Assembly: GCA_946482165.1 (NCBI GenBank)
Contig: CAMLQS010000220.1
Location: forward strand, 1-8,529
Direction: 5' to 3'
Length of the DNA: 8,529 bases
DNA from: an uncultured Verrucomicrobiota bacterium
Lineage (GTDB): Bacteria > Verrucomicrobiota > Verrucomicrobiae > Opitutales > Opitutaceae
Shown here: piece by piece, positions 1-6,942 of the stretch
How positions within the stretch are numbered: the stretch's first letter is position 1
Layout: each line of letters starts with the position of its first letter
Made by a program: the position numbers and the translations under genes
The notes under the pieces: generated by a model
What the model was told of the DNA's origin: nothing
The model's input: the letters and a program-made list of their open reading frames with translations, nothing else
Databases searched by the model: none

Positions 1-78
1 TTCGGCGGTCTCGAACTCTTTCCGCTGCAAGGCACGCGAGGCCTTGGCCAGATGCAGGGAGAGGCTCGACGGTTTCAT
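1..78 (-). CDS. N-terminal 26 codons of an unidentified protein, possibly TPR-type (runs off the window)
   Basis: An ATG at 78-76 on the minus strand opens a frame that stays free of stops to the left edge. The 26 visible residues begin MKPSSLSLHL and continue as an amphipathic helix with the pattern A..L....EF..AE, which resembles the first helix of a tetratricopeptide repeat. The frame lies in the same direction as the next gene, 238 bp downstream of that gene's stop, so it probably has its own promoter. No clear Shine-Dalgarno sequence precedes the ATG, but none of the other genes here has one either. The length is too short to be sure the gene is real, and the TPR suggestion is an inference from the residue pattern only. 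Confidence 0.5.
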   Translation of the reverse strand, partial: MKPSSLSLHLAKASRALQRKEFETAE

Positions 79-286
79 GCGGCAGGAACTTTCGCCGGTC
101 CGCCGGCCCCAGCAAGGCGGCGGGATGATTTGCGGCGGCGCGGAGCCGGCGACGGGGCGGGACGGAAGAAAAGAAAGTCTGGCGGGGAGGCCTCCGGGCA
201 GTAGATGGGCCGAACGGGAATGCGTCCCATCAAGGTCGCGTCGGTGAGAACGAAAACTATGTGCCTGCCTGATCGCTCGTGTTGAC

Positions 287-315
287 CACGCGCGACGCGG
301 CGGGGCCGACGCGTG
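287..315 (-). terminator. GC-rich stem-loop directly after the stop of the exported-protein gene (weak terminator candidate)
   Basis: CACGCG at 287-292 pairs exactly with CGCGTG at 310-315, giving a 6-bp stem around a 17-nt GC-rich loop that can itself form a short CGG/CCG stem. It begins one base past the TAA of the gene at 317-3385. There is no T-tract after it on the minus strand, so it is not a canonical intrinsic terminator. It may be a weak terminator, an mRNA 3'-end stabiliser, or chance in a CG-rich stretch. Confidence 0.25.
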
Positions 316-316
316 T

Positions 317-3300
317 TTAGTATGGCCGCGTGACTGAAGTGACTTCGCCCGAGCGCCGTGTTTTACTGTCGACGGTGTGAAACAGGAAATAGCCGACGAG
401 GTGTGCCTTGCCGGTATCTGGATCGATCACGGGCGCACCACGGAGAGTAACGGACAGATTGAGGCCACCCGTGAAGATGGTGAAGCTGCCGGTCGCGAGC
501 TTGGTCCCGCGATCAAAGCGCAAGGCAAGGTTAAGCGGGGTGGTTTCTCCGTAGGCACGGTCCACGTATGGTTGGAACGAGTAGGTTGTGAAAGCCACTT
601 TGACTTCGCTGCTTGCGTTCACAAAACGAGCCAAATCGGGATGGCGGAGAATCAGGTCATGGCGGCGGCTTTCGAGGAAAGAATCGTAGTCGGATTCGGT
701 GGCCGGGGCGACGTCGCCGGTCACCGACAGGGTGTTAGAGGCGCCATAGGCGGGGCACTTTTCCGTCACGGCGCTTCTCCAGGCGAGGGTCCCGCCAAGC
801 TCGGTCGCGGTGGGGGATTCGTCTGAAAAGGCGATCGTGCCGCGGAGGGAGCGAGAGCCGGCGATGGAGGCGCTGATCGGTAGTCCGCCATCGGCGGCGA
901 GCGAACCCGCGGCGGTCCATTTCAGGCCGTTGGCAAGTTCGCCGCGGACGGTGGCTTTGCCCAGCGCCGTGATCTGCATGCGCAGAAAGCCTTGGCCAAC
1001 GGCGACGGGGCCGGTTTCGGAATCCATCCGAATAGCGGCGGAATAATCCCCGTCGCGAGGCGTCAGCCGATCTTTGGCCCAAGGGATATTGGCTACGGAG
1101 CCGCCTTCCGTGGCGGCTTCGTGTTCGCCATCGCGAAGTTGGACTGCGAGCCGGCCGTCGGCGGCATGCAAAATCAAATCGACTTCGAACGCAGGCAGGC
1201 CTTTGCGCGGGATGCCGACTGTGGTCGTGTAAGTGTTCGGAAGATCGGGTTCGGCGCTCAGGGTGCCACGGATCGAGTAAGCGCGGTCCATCAAGCGAAG
1301 CTGTCCGGTGAAGCGGCGATCTGTCCGGAGCGTCACGGTCCAATTTCCCGCAAGGGTGTCGCTTCCTTCGAGGATACCGGCGAACGAACCGGCATCACTG
1401 GGGCGGGGGGCCGGGGCGGGGATATTGATCTCAAGGCCGGCCCAAGAGGTGGCGCCGTAGTTGCCTAGGGTAAGGATGGCCACCGAGTGCGTGCCGGGGA
1501 CAAGGGCGTGGCCGACGATCGCGGAGGGATGAAAGTCCACCGAAGCCCCGGCGGGTAACCCGTAGGTCCACGTCTTTTCGCCGGACCAAGGCACGCGCTT
1601 GTTGAGCTGTTTCACCGGGATGTTCAGCCGTGATCCGAATGGGACCGTGACCGTTTTTGGGATGGAGAGAACGGGTGCGGCGTAGTTGGGCAGGAGAAGC
1701 GGGGGGCGGATGGCATCGACCTCGATCTCCAGCGGCGAGGACCGACCAAACTCGTTGATCGCGGTGATTGTGAGGCGCGTGGGCTCGTCTTGCAGGTAAT
1801 AGTTGCCTCCGGCCTTGGCATTGTAGGGGGGAAATAGATTCCCGGCGAAGGCGCCCCACTTCGTCCCGTCGGAACTCTCGATCACATAGCGGCGGACCTT
1901 CGCGGACGACGAGTGAATGGAAAGCGGAGATGTGCTCGCGTAGGTTCCCAAGACGGGATGGACGATGGTTGAGGAGGAGGAGAGGACCGGCGCATCGCCC
2001 AGGCTCTCGTCTGCGAAGATCGGCAAGTCCGACGCCACAAGGGGGGCGGCGTCGTGGGGTTTGCTCAGAAGAATACGGCGGTTCTGATAGCTTGAGATCG
2101 CATCCACCTCGCGGTCGGCAGGCCAGCCAGCGAGGGGGTAGGCGAACCAATACTTGCTTAGTCCCTCCACGTAGACGGGGCTCCCCGTCCCGTCGAGAGT
2201 GCGGCCGGCGGCGATGAAACGGTCCTTCGCCCAGACCACGGTGTTAAGGCTGAGCGTGAGCGGTTCGTTGATCGGCGCATCGGTGCGGGGCGGCAGCGCG
2301 AGAGGCAGGTTCCCGGCGGTGGCGGTCGTCAGATTCTGCCGGATGTGCACCCAAGTATTGGCATCGTCGCGCGTGGTGTAGATGCCGTCGTCGCCCACGA
2401 TGACGATCTGCGAGCCGACCGGACTCCTCTCGGAAGACGCATAGGAGTGGTTGACCGCCAAGTCCCGCCAGCGGCCCGTGCCCGATGGCAAGGGCTGAAA
2501 GACCCAGGTGTCGCCCGAGTCGGTCGACTTGAACAGGACCTGGGTGCCGGGAGTGTAGCCGGGCGTTTGCGGATGGAGTTCCCCCAGTCCATAAAGGAGG
2601 GATGAGTAGCTTTGGACGATCTTGCCCAACGAATGCGCGCGCCGCGGGGCGTCGACGGCATCTCCGTAAAATGGGGGCAGAGTCAGGCCTGTGTTGGGTT
2701 GGCCATCGAAGACGCGGGCGCCCGTGGCGAAAATATGCCGAAGCCGATAGGTCGTGCCGGGGCGCACGAAAATGCGGGAGAGGGGAGCGAAACGGACCGG
2801 GTGCGCGGCGGGAGTCAGCGCGGGTTCGCTCGCGAGGGTCGTCAGCAGGACGGGACCTGGATCGAGCGAAACGAAGCCCTCCTCGGTGAGCAGTTGGATC
2901 CCCTCATCGAGGGAAAAATCATCCGCGACCGTCTTTGTCGCGGCCGATTCGAGAGGGCTCCATTGATCCGGGCGCTGCGCGGGCGCGGCATGGACCCGAC
3001 CTTGTTGATCCAAAAGGAAAAATTCCCCCTCCGCAGCGGCCACATGGCGCGCGGCGGGCGCGTTCGGTTGGACAGAGACGGAGAGGCTCGAGAACGGCGC
3101 GGTGACCACGCCGTTCTCCGCCACCGGGCGCGGCCAGTCCTCCAGTTGCCAAGTGGTTTTCCAATACGTTCCGCTGGTGGTGGGCACCGCGGACGGTTGG
3201 TAGGATACCTCGCCCAGATCGATGGTCCCGGAGGAGAACCATGATGATGTCCCGCTGACCGTCATGACCGAGGCCCCTGCCGGGGCGGCGCACACTAGGA

Positions 3301-3385
3301 CGGCCAAGGAAAGTAGTTTGGTCGCGATCGCTTGGAAGCGGCTACGCGTGCGAATAATTTGGAAGCGGGCGATCAACCGAGCCAT
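317..3385 (-). CDS. Exported Asp-box / Ig-like / beta-repeat protein of unknown function
   Basis: This 1022-residue protein opens with a Sec-type signal peptide: a long basic n-region (about 1-23), a hydrophobic core (LLSLAVLVCAAPAGA, 24-38) and a likely cleavage near Ala38. An exact Asp-box, STDSGDTW, lies at 287-294. Degenerate copies lie at 338-345 (TRDDANTW) and 504-510 (SSDGTKW). Asp-boxes mark beta-propeller turns in sialidase/BNR-like proteins, but I see no sialidase catalytic set. Residues about 565-660 look like an immunoglobulin or cadherin-like beta domain, ending in a Pro-rich linker (PAPAPRPS). From 665 to the end come imperfect beta repeats rich in TG.L and RG.L motifs, finishing with a GYFLFHT segment and SGEV, a style I associate with large secreted verrucomicrobial proteins. 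No anchor or PEP-CTERM tail is visible. It lies 82 bp downstream of lacZ in the same direction. Codon third positions are visibly less GC-rich than in lacZ. The molecular function is unknown. Confidence 0.9.
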   Translation of the reverse strand: MARLIARFQIIRTRSRFQAIATKLLSLAVLVCAAPAGASVMTVSGTSSWFSSGTIDLGEVSYQPSAVPTTSGTYWKTTWQLEDWPRPVAENGVVTAPFSSLSVSVQPNAPAARHVAAAEGEFFLLDQQGRVHAAPAQRPDQWSPLESAATKTVADDFSLDEGIQLLTEEGFVSLDPGPVLLTTLASEPALTPAAHPVRFAPLSRIFVRPGTTYRLRHIFATGARVFDGQPNTGLTLPPFYGDAVDAPRRAHSLGKIVQSYSSLLYGLGELHPQTPGYTPGTQVLFKSTDSGDTWVFQPLPSGTGRWRDLAVNHSYASSERSPVGSQIVIVGDDGIYTTRDDANTWVHIRQNLTTATAGNLPLALPPRTDAPINEPLTLSLNTVVWAKDRFIAAGRTLDGTGSPVYVEGLSKYWFAYPLAGWPADREVDAISSYQNRRILLSKPHDAAPLVASDLPIFADESLGDAPVLSSSSTIVHPVLGTYASTSPLSIHSSSAKVRRYVIESSDGTKWGAFAGNLFPPYNAKAGGNYYLQDEPTRLTITAINEFGRSSPLEIEVDAIRPPLLLPNYAAPVLSIPKTVTVPFGSRLNIPVKQLNKRVPWSGEKTWTYGLPAGASVDFHPSAIVGHALVPGTHSVAILTLGNYGATSWAGLEINIPAPAPRPSDAGSFAGILEGSDTLAGNWTVTLRTDRRFTGQLRLMDRAYSIRGTLSAEPDLPNTYTTTVGIPRKGLPAFEVDLILHAADGRLAVQLRDGEHEAATEGGSVANIPWAKDRLTPRDGDYSAAIRMDSETGPVAVGQGFLRMQITALGKATVRGELANGLKWTAAGSLAADGGLPISASIAGSRSLRGTIAFSDESPTATELGGTLAWRSAVTEKCPAYGASNTLSVTGDVAPATESDYDSFLESRRHDLILRHPDLARFVNASSEVKVAFTTYSFQPYVDRAYGETTPLNLALRFDRGTKLATGSFTIFTGGLNLSVTLRGAPVIDPDTGKAHLVGYFLFHTVDSKTRRSGEVTSVTRPY
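377..1390 (-). repeat. Three imperfect beta-sheet repeats in the C-terminal third of the exported protein
   Basis: The protein segments at residues about 666-760, 777-855 and 951-1003 share a loose pattern. A G-aromatic or D-Y start is followed by alternating hydrophobic residues, a TG.L, RG.L or TGSF turn, and a closing RG.L or LRGAP strand. They look like diverged copies of one small beta-sandwich or barrel-like unit. The copies are recognisable only at protein level. Copy boundaries are by eye, and the third copy is the least certain. Confidence 0.4.
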
Positions 3386-3467
3386 GGACCGACGCTTTCA
3401 CGCTTCCGGGCCGTTAAAAAGCCAAAAGGATCGTGGGGGCGGCGTAAGGTCTATGTCGGCATGTAGC
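3386..3467 (-). other. 82-bp gap between lacZ and the exported-protein gene
   Basis: The spacer contains an A/T-richer patch (about 3413-3430, TTTTGGCTTTTTAAC on the minus strand) in otherwise GC-rich sequence. I find no convincing -35/-10 pair, no strong terminator hairpin after the lacZ stop, and no Shine-Dalgarno sequence before the next ATG. A short direct repeat (AAGCGT, then AAAGCGT) lies just before that ATG. The gap is long enough to hold a promoter, so cotranscription of the two genes is possible but not shown. Confidence 0.35.
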
Positions 3468-6400
3468 TTAGGTGTGTAGCGTAAACGCGAAGGCGTGTTT
3501 GCCGGCGGGGATGCGGTATGGTTCGAGGGCGTCGGGGCCGCAGCTGGCGGTGCCGAGGCCGCGGTGGGCGGCGTCGAGGTAGAGGATCGTTTCGGCACGC
3601 GCCTTCAGGTCGGTCGTGTGCTTCGCGGCGTAGAGGTCCTCGGCGGTGAAGTGGGTGGCGTTGAACTCCAGGGTGGTCGCGGCTTCGACGGCGAGAAGGG
3701 CGGAGGCGCCGGAGCGGCCGGCCCGGCGGTCCGGCCCCACCTCGGACAATTCGATCCAGCGGGTGTCGGTGTGGTGGCCGTGCTCCTGGGGCATCACGTA
3801 GTCGACGTATTCGCCGGCCACCGTGTTCTCGTAGAGGCCGAGGTCGGCGGCGGTTTTTCGGTCGCTGTAGTTCTCGAAGGGGCCGCGGCCGAAGTAGGCG
3901 AGCTGTCGGAAGCCGGGCACGAGGTCGAGGCGCACGCCGACACGAGGGAGGTCGGCGTAGTCTTTGGCCAATACGAACTCGTTTGCGACTTGGAGGCGGC
4001 CGTCGGGGTGCAGGGTGTAGCGATGGGTGTGGAGCGCGTCCTTCCAGTTCTTGCGGAGGGGCGTCGTCGCTTCGTGAACGAGCGTGATGGCGACGGAGCC
4101 GTCCTTGGCGGGCGCGGAAACGTCGAACTTGGCGACGCGGTGCTCAAGGCCGCGGTCGAGGCCGAGCTTTTGCCAGCGGCCGAGGGCCTTGCCGTCCTGG
4201 CCGTTCCAGAGCTTGATGCCGTCGTTGTCGGTGGCGCCGCGCCAGAGCTGGAGGAGCGGACCGCGGGCCAGGATTTCGCGGCCATCGCGGCGGAGCGAGG
4301 ACAAGGTTCCGGTGGCGCGGTCGAAGTGGGCCTCGACGCCCGAGGCGGAGAGGAGCACGCCGCCAAGGGTCTCGGCGACGGCGACGGGGTAGGCGACGGC
4401 GGGGCGCGCGAAAACGCCCGAGCGCTTCGGCGCGGGCAGCGCAAGTTGCTCGGAGGCGACGATGTGGCCGGCGTCGGCCCAGGGGGTGTCGCGGACGAGG
4501 GCGAAGGCGACGTTGAGGTGAAACTCGCGAGCTTCGGCGGGCAGGGCGCCCAGCGAGATCGCAAGATCGCGGGAGGCGCCGGGGACGAGGTTTTTCAACG
4601 CGTCGGCGGGCAGCGCGCCGGAGGCGACGGGCTGGCCGTCAGCGAGAAGCGTCCATTTGCCGCGCAGGCCGGCGGCGCCGAGGGCGGTGAAGTCGTGTTC
4701 GTTGCGGACGCGGATCTTCGCCGACGCGGCGGCGGCGGACGATTTGGCGGAGACGAGCGAGACGGCGACGGGCTGGGCGAGGCGGTGGTGTTCGTGGCAG
4801 GCGGGGTGGGGTATCCGATCTGCTGATACCATGCCGTCGCAGACGAAGTTGGCGTCGTTGGGAGTGTCGCCGAAGTCGCCGCCGTAGGCGAACTGCTCGC
4901 GGCCGTCGGCGGTTTTGACGCGCAGGCCGTGGTCGAGCCACTCCCAGATGAAGCCGCCCTGGATGCCGGCGCGGGTCTTGAAGAGCCGGTAGTAATCGGA
5001 GAGCGAGCCGTTGGAATTGCCCATCGCGTGGCTGTATTCGCAGAGGATGATCGGGCGGGCCAGCGGATGGAGCGGCGCGGGGAGCGGGAAAGCGCCGGGG
5101 TTGGCGCGAAGGGCCTTGGTGCCGGGGCCGGCTTCGACGGCCGGGAGCAAGGCGGAGCAGGGCGCGGTCGGGGCGGAGGGACAGTGGCGGTCCGCGAGGT
5201 CCAGCCAGGCCTCGAGGTCGGCGATGCCGGTATACATCGGGCAGATGAGGTCGGTGGCGGCGGAGCCGTGGAGGAAGGTGGCGCCGCTTTGCCAGCGGGA
5301 CACGGCGCCCTCGTAGTGGAGCGGCCGCGACGGGTCGTAGTGGCGGATCCAGCCGGCGGCGGCGTCGTGGGCCGGCCCGTAGCCGGACTCGTTGCCGAGG
5401 GACCAGGCGATGACGGACGGGTGGTTGATGTCGCGGATGACCATGCGCATCGCGCGATCGAGCCACGGGGTGGCGTAGCGAGGATCGTTGCAGAGCGAGT
5501 TGTGGAAGTCGTGCGATTCGGCGTTGGTCTCGTCGATGGCGTAGAGGCCGAGCTCGTCGCACAGATCGAGGAAGCGCGGGTCGTGCGGGTAGTGGGAGAG
5601 GCGCACGGCGTTGAAGTTGAAGCGCTTCATGAGCACGACGTCGCGCAGCATGGTCTCGCGGGGCAACGCCTTGCCGTGGTCGGGGTGGTGTTCGTGGTGG
5701 TTGACGCCCTTGATGAGCACGCGCTTGCCGTTGATGAGGAGGTCGCGCTGGCGGATCTCGATCTTGCGGAACCCGACGCGCACGGTGGCGTGCGAAGGCT
5801 CGGCGCCGGAGTTTTTCGGCGGCGTGAGCGAAACGAGCACGGTGTAGAGCGCGGGGTCCTCGTGCGACCAGAGGCGGAGTTTGGCCGAGGGGATCGCGAG
5901 CCGGAGGCGGGCGTGGCCGCGGTCGAAACCGATGCACTGGCGCTCGTGGACGACCTCGGCGGAGGCGGGCGTCTTGAGGACGGGACGGCCGCGCGGGTCG
6001 AGGAGCTGCACGGCGACCTTTGTCCCGGGGAGCGGGAGGTTTTGCGGGAAGCCGGCCTTTACCAACACCTCAAGCTCGGCGGTGCGTTTGGCGAGGTCGA
6101 CGTGCGGGGCGGTCTTGATGTCCGCGAGGTGGACGTGGGGCGTGGAGTAGAGGCAGACGGAGCGGTGTAGGCCGCCGAGCCGCCACATGTCCTGATCTTC
6201 GAGGAAGGATGCGTCGGAGTATTGCACCACGATGGCGACAAGTTCGTGGTCGATCCCGGGACGGACGAGCGCGGTGATGTCGAACTCGGCGGGGAGGCGG
6301 GCGTCCTTGGAGAGGCCGACGGCGACACCGTCGACGTGGACGGCGAGGACGGAGTCGGCGCCGCCGAAGTGGAGGACGATGCGGCGGCCGGACCACGCGG

Positions 6401-6788
6401 CGGGAATGCGGAAGGCGCGACGGTAGACCCCGGTCGGATTTTCGGCGGGGGCGTAGGGCGGCTCCTCGCGGAAGGGCATCGCGACGTTGGTGTAATGCGG
6501 GCGGCCGTGGCCGTGCATCTGCCAGTTGGAAGGCACGGGGATCGTGCCCCAGGCGGCGGAATCGTTGAAGGGCCGGCCCTCGGCAAAGGCCTGGGCGTCC
6601 ACCGGGTTGCGCTCGAGGCGGAATTGCCATTCGCCGTCGAGGGACTGGAACCAGGGCGATTTGTCATGGGCGCGGGCCAGGGCCTGTTTCGCGGTGGGGA
6701 AACTGTCGAAGGTGGCGCGAGGCGGCAACTTGTTGAGAGACGTGAGCTCCGGGTTTTCCCAGGCGTGGATCAGGCCGTTTTTGAGCAT
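3468..6788 (-). CDS. lacZ: Beta-galactosidase, LacZ type, glycoside hydrolase family 2
   Basis: This enzyme hydrolyses terminal beta-galactosides such as lactose or plant and algal oligosaccharides by a retaining mechanism. It has no signal peptide and is probably cytoplasmic. The 1106 residues follow the E. coli LacZ order: sugar-binding jelly roll (about 45-215, with EDQDMWRLGG at 197-206), Ig-like domain (220-345), TIM barrel (346-665), Ig-like domain (685-785) and the beta-galactosidase small domain (about 810-1104). The acid/base is Glu467 in WSLGNESGYG and the nucleophile Glu584 in ILCEYSHAMGN. Glu424 and His426 match the Mg ligands Glu416 and His418; His364 and His399 match E. coli His357 and His391. 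Asp200, Phe648 and Asp651 occupy the sodium site (Asp replaces Asn604). The start is supported by the HAWENPELTSLN match to the E. coli N-terminus. The protein is about 80 residues longer than E. coli LacZ, partly from a Pro/Ala-rich insertion at 535-575. The Trp999 equivalent is absent. Confidence 0.97.
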   Translation of the reverse strand: MLKNGLIHAWENPELTSLNKLPPRATFDSFPTAKQALARAHDKSPWFQSLDGEWQFRLERNPVDAQAFAEGRPFNDSAAWGTIPVPSNWQMHGHGRPHYTNVAMPFREEPPYAPAENPTGVYRRAFRIPAAWSGRRIVLHFGGADSVLAVHVDGVAVGLSKDARLPAEFDITALVRPGIDHELVAIVVQYSDASFLEDQDMWRLGGLHRSVCLYSTPHVHLADIKTAPHVDLAKRTAELEVLVKAGFPQNLPLPGTKVAVQLLDPRGRPVLKTPASAEVVHERQCIGFDRGHARLRLAIPSAKLRLWSHEDPALYTVLVSLTPPKNSGAEPSHATVRVGFRKIEIRQRDLLINGKRVLIKGVNHHEHHPDHGKALPRETMLRDVVLMKRFNFNAVRLSHYPHDPRFLDLCDELGLYAIDETNAESHDFHNSLCNDPRYATPWLDRAMRMVIRDINHPSVIAWSLGNESGYGPAHDAAAGWIRHYDPSRPLHYEGAVSRWQSGATFLHGSAATDLICPMYTGIADLEAWLDLADRHCPSAPTAPCSALLPAVEAGPGTKALRANPGAFPLPAPLHPLARPIILCEYSHAMGNSNGSLSDYYRLFKTRAGIQGGFIWEWLDHGLRVKTADGREQFAYGGDFGDTPNDANFVCDGMVSADRIPHPACHEHHRLAQPVAVSLVSAKSSAAAASAKIRVRNEHDFTALGAAGLRGKWTLLADGQPVASGALPADALKNLVPGASRDLAISLGALPAEAREFHLNVAFALVRDTPWADAGHIVASEQLALPAPKRSGVFARPAVAYPVAVAETLGGVLLSASGVEAHFDRATGTLSSLRRDGREILARGPLLQLWRGATDNDGIKLWNGQDGKALGRWQKLGLDRGLEHRVAKFDVSAPAKDGSVAITLVHEATTPLRKNWKDALHTHRYTLHPDGRLQVANEFVLAKDYADLPRVGVRLDLVPGFRQLAYFGRGPFENYSDRKTAADLGLYENTVAGEYVDYVMPQEHGHHTDTRWIELSEVGPDRRAGRSGASALLAVEAATTLEFNATHFTAEDLYAAKHTTDLKARAETILYLDAAHRGLGTASCGPDALEPYRIPAGKHAFAFTLHT

Positions 6789-6790
6789 GG

Positions 6791-6806
6791 TAGGCGGGGG
6801 CGCCTA
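6791..6806 (-). promoter_or_regulatory. Perfect 6-bp stem-loop ending 2 nt before the lacZ start codon
   Basis: TAGGCG at 6791-6796 and CGCCTA at 6801-6806 form a perfect inverted repeat around a GGGG loop (CCCC in the lacZ message). In the lacZ transcript the stem would occupy bases -3 to -18 relative to the ATG, where a ribosome-binding site normally sits, and no Shine-Dalgarno sequence is present there. It could limit ribosome loading or be the DNA half-sites of a repressor. Function is inferred; the pairing is seen directly. Confidence 0.45.
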
Positions 6807-6879
6807 GGATTCGGAAGGCGGGGTTAACGGCAAGCGCCGGCACACTCGAACAGTGGGCAAGCGGAAGGACGGCGCGGGG

Positions 6880-6895
6880 GCCGGCGGGCGCCGGC
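6880..6895 (+). promoter_or_regulatory. GC-only hairpin upstream of rny
   Basis: GCCGGC at 6880-6885 and again at 6890-6895 (each copy self-complementary) can form a 6-bp stem around a GGGC loop, 47 bp before the rny ATG. No T-run follows directly, so it is not a standard terminator. It may lie in the rny leader or the lacZ promoter. In sequence this rich in G and C such a stem could arise by chance. Confidence 0.25.
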
Positions 6896-6942
6896 GAGTG
6901 TAGAGTTGAATTTTGTCCCATCTCTTTCCCTCATGAACCCTC

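Larger units (their letters stand above)
6789..6942. promoter_or_regulatory. Divergent intergenic region serving lacZ (-) and rny (+)
   Basis: These 154 bp separate the two start codons and must carry the promoters for both directions unless rny is read from further upstream. No sigma-70 pair stands out. TTGCCG read on the minus strand (complement of 6825-6830) is a possible -35 for lacZ, but the matching -10 is poor. The spacer is dense in short repeats: two 6-bp-stem hairpins, an 8-bp direct repeat AGGCGGGG (6792-6799 and 6816-6823, 24 bp apart), and GCGCCGGC twice (6834-6841 and 6888-6895). ACACTCG at 6842-6848 is the inverted match of CGAGTGT at 6895-6901. The last 40 bases before rny are AT- and pyrimidine-richer than the rest. 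Confidence 0.6.

Noticed and set aside
204..231. GATGGG/CCCATC 6-bp inverted repeat and the palindrome GGAGGCCTCC (186-195) in the left spacer
   Set aside because: The stem is short with a 16-base loop, and there is no T-run or link to a start codon. This is within chance expectation for a GC-rich spacer.
44..247. 67-codon plus-strand open frame in the left spacer
   Set aside because: It is Arg/Gly-rich with no motif or start signal, and it overlaps the minus-strand partial gene that has a more protein-like sequence.
317..3385. Sialidase identity for the exported protein, based on Asp-boxes
   Set aside because: Only one exact Asp-box is present, and no Arg triad, FRIP motif or catalytic Tyr/Glu context is visible. 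Asp-boxes occur in many non-sialidase propellers.
3495..4826. 443-codon open frame on the plus strand, opposite lacZ
   Set aside because: It lies wholly antisense to conserved LacZ domains. Its product is a Gly/Val/Glu-rich string with no recognisable motif, as expected from the mirror of GC-rich third codon positions.
4639..5937. 432-codon alternative minus-strand frame within lacZ
   Set aside because: It is an Arg/Pro-rich shifted frame of lacZ. The intact LacZ frame runs continuously through the region, so there is no frameshift to explain.
4929..6170. 413-codon open frame on the plus strand, opposite lacZ
   Set aside because: It is antisense to the catalytic barrel of LacZ. Its composition is low in complexity (V, G, E, R, A) and there is no start context or homology signal.
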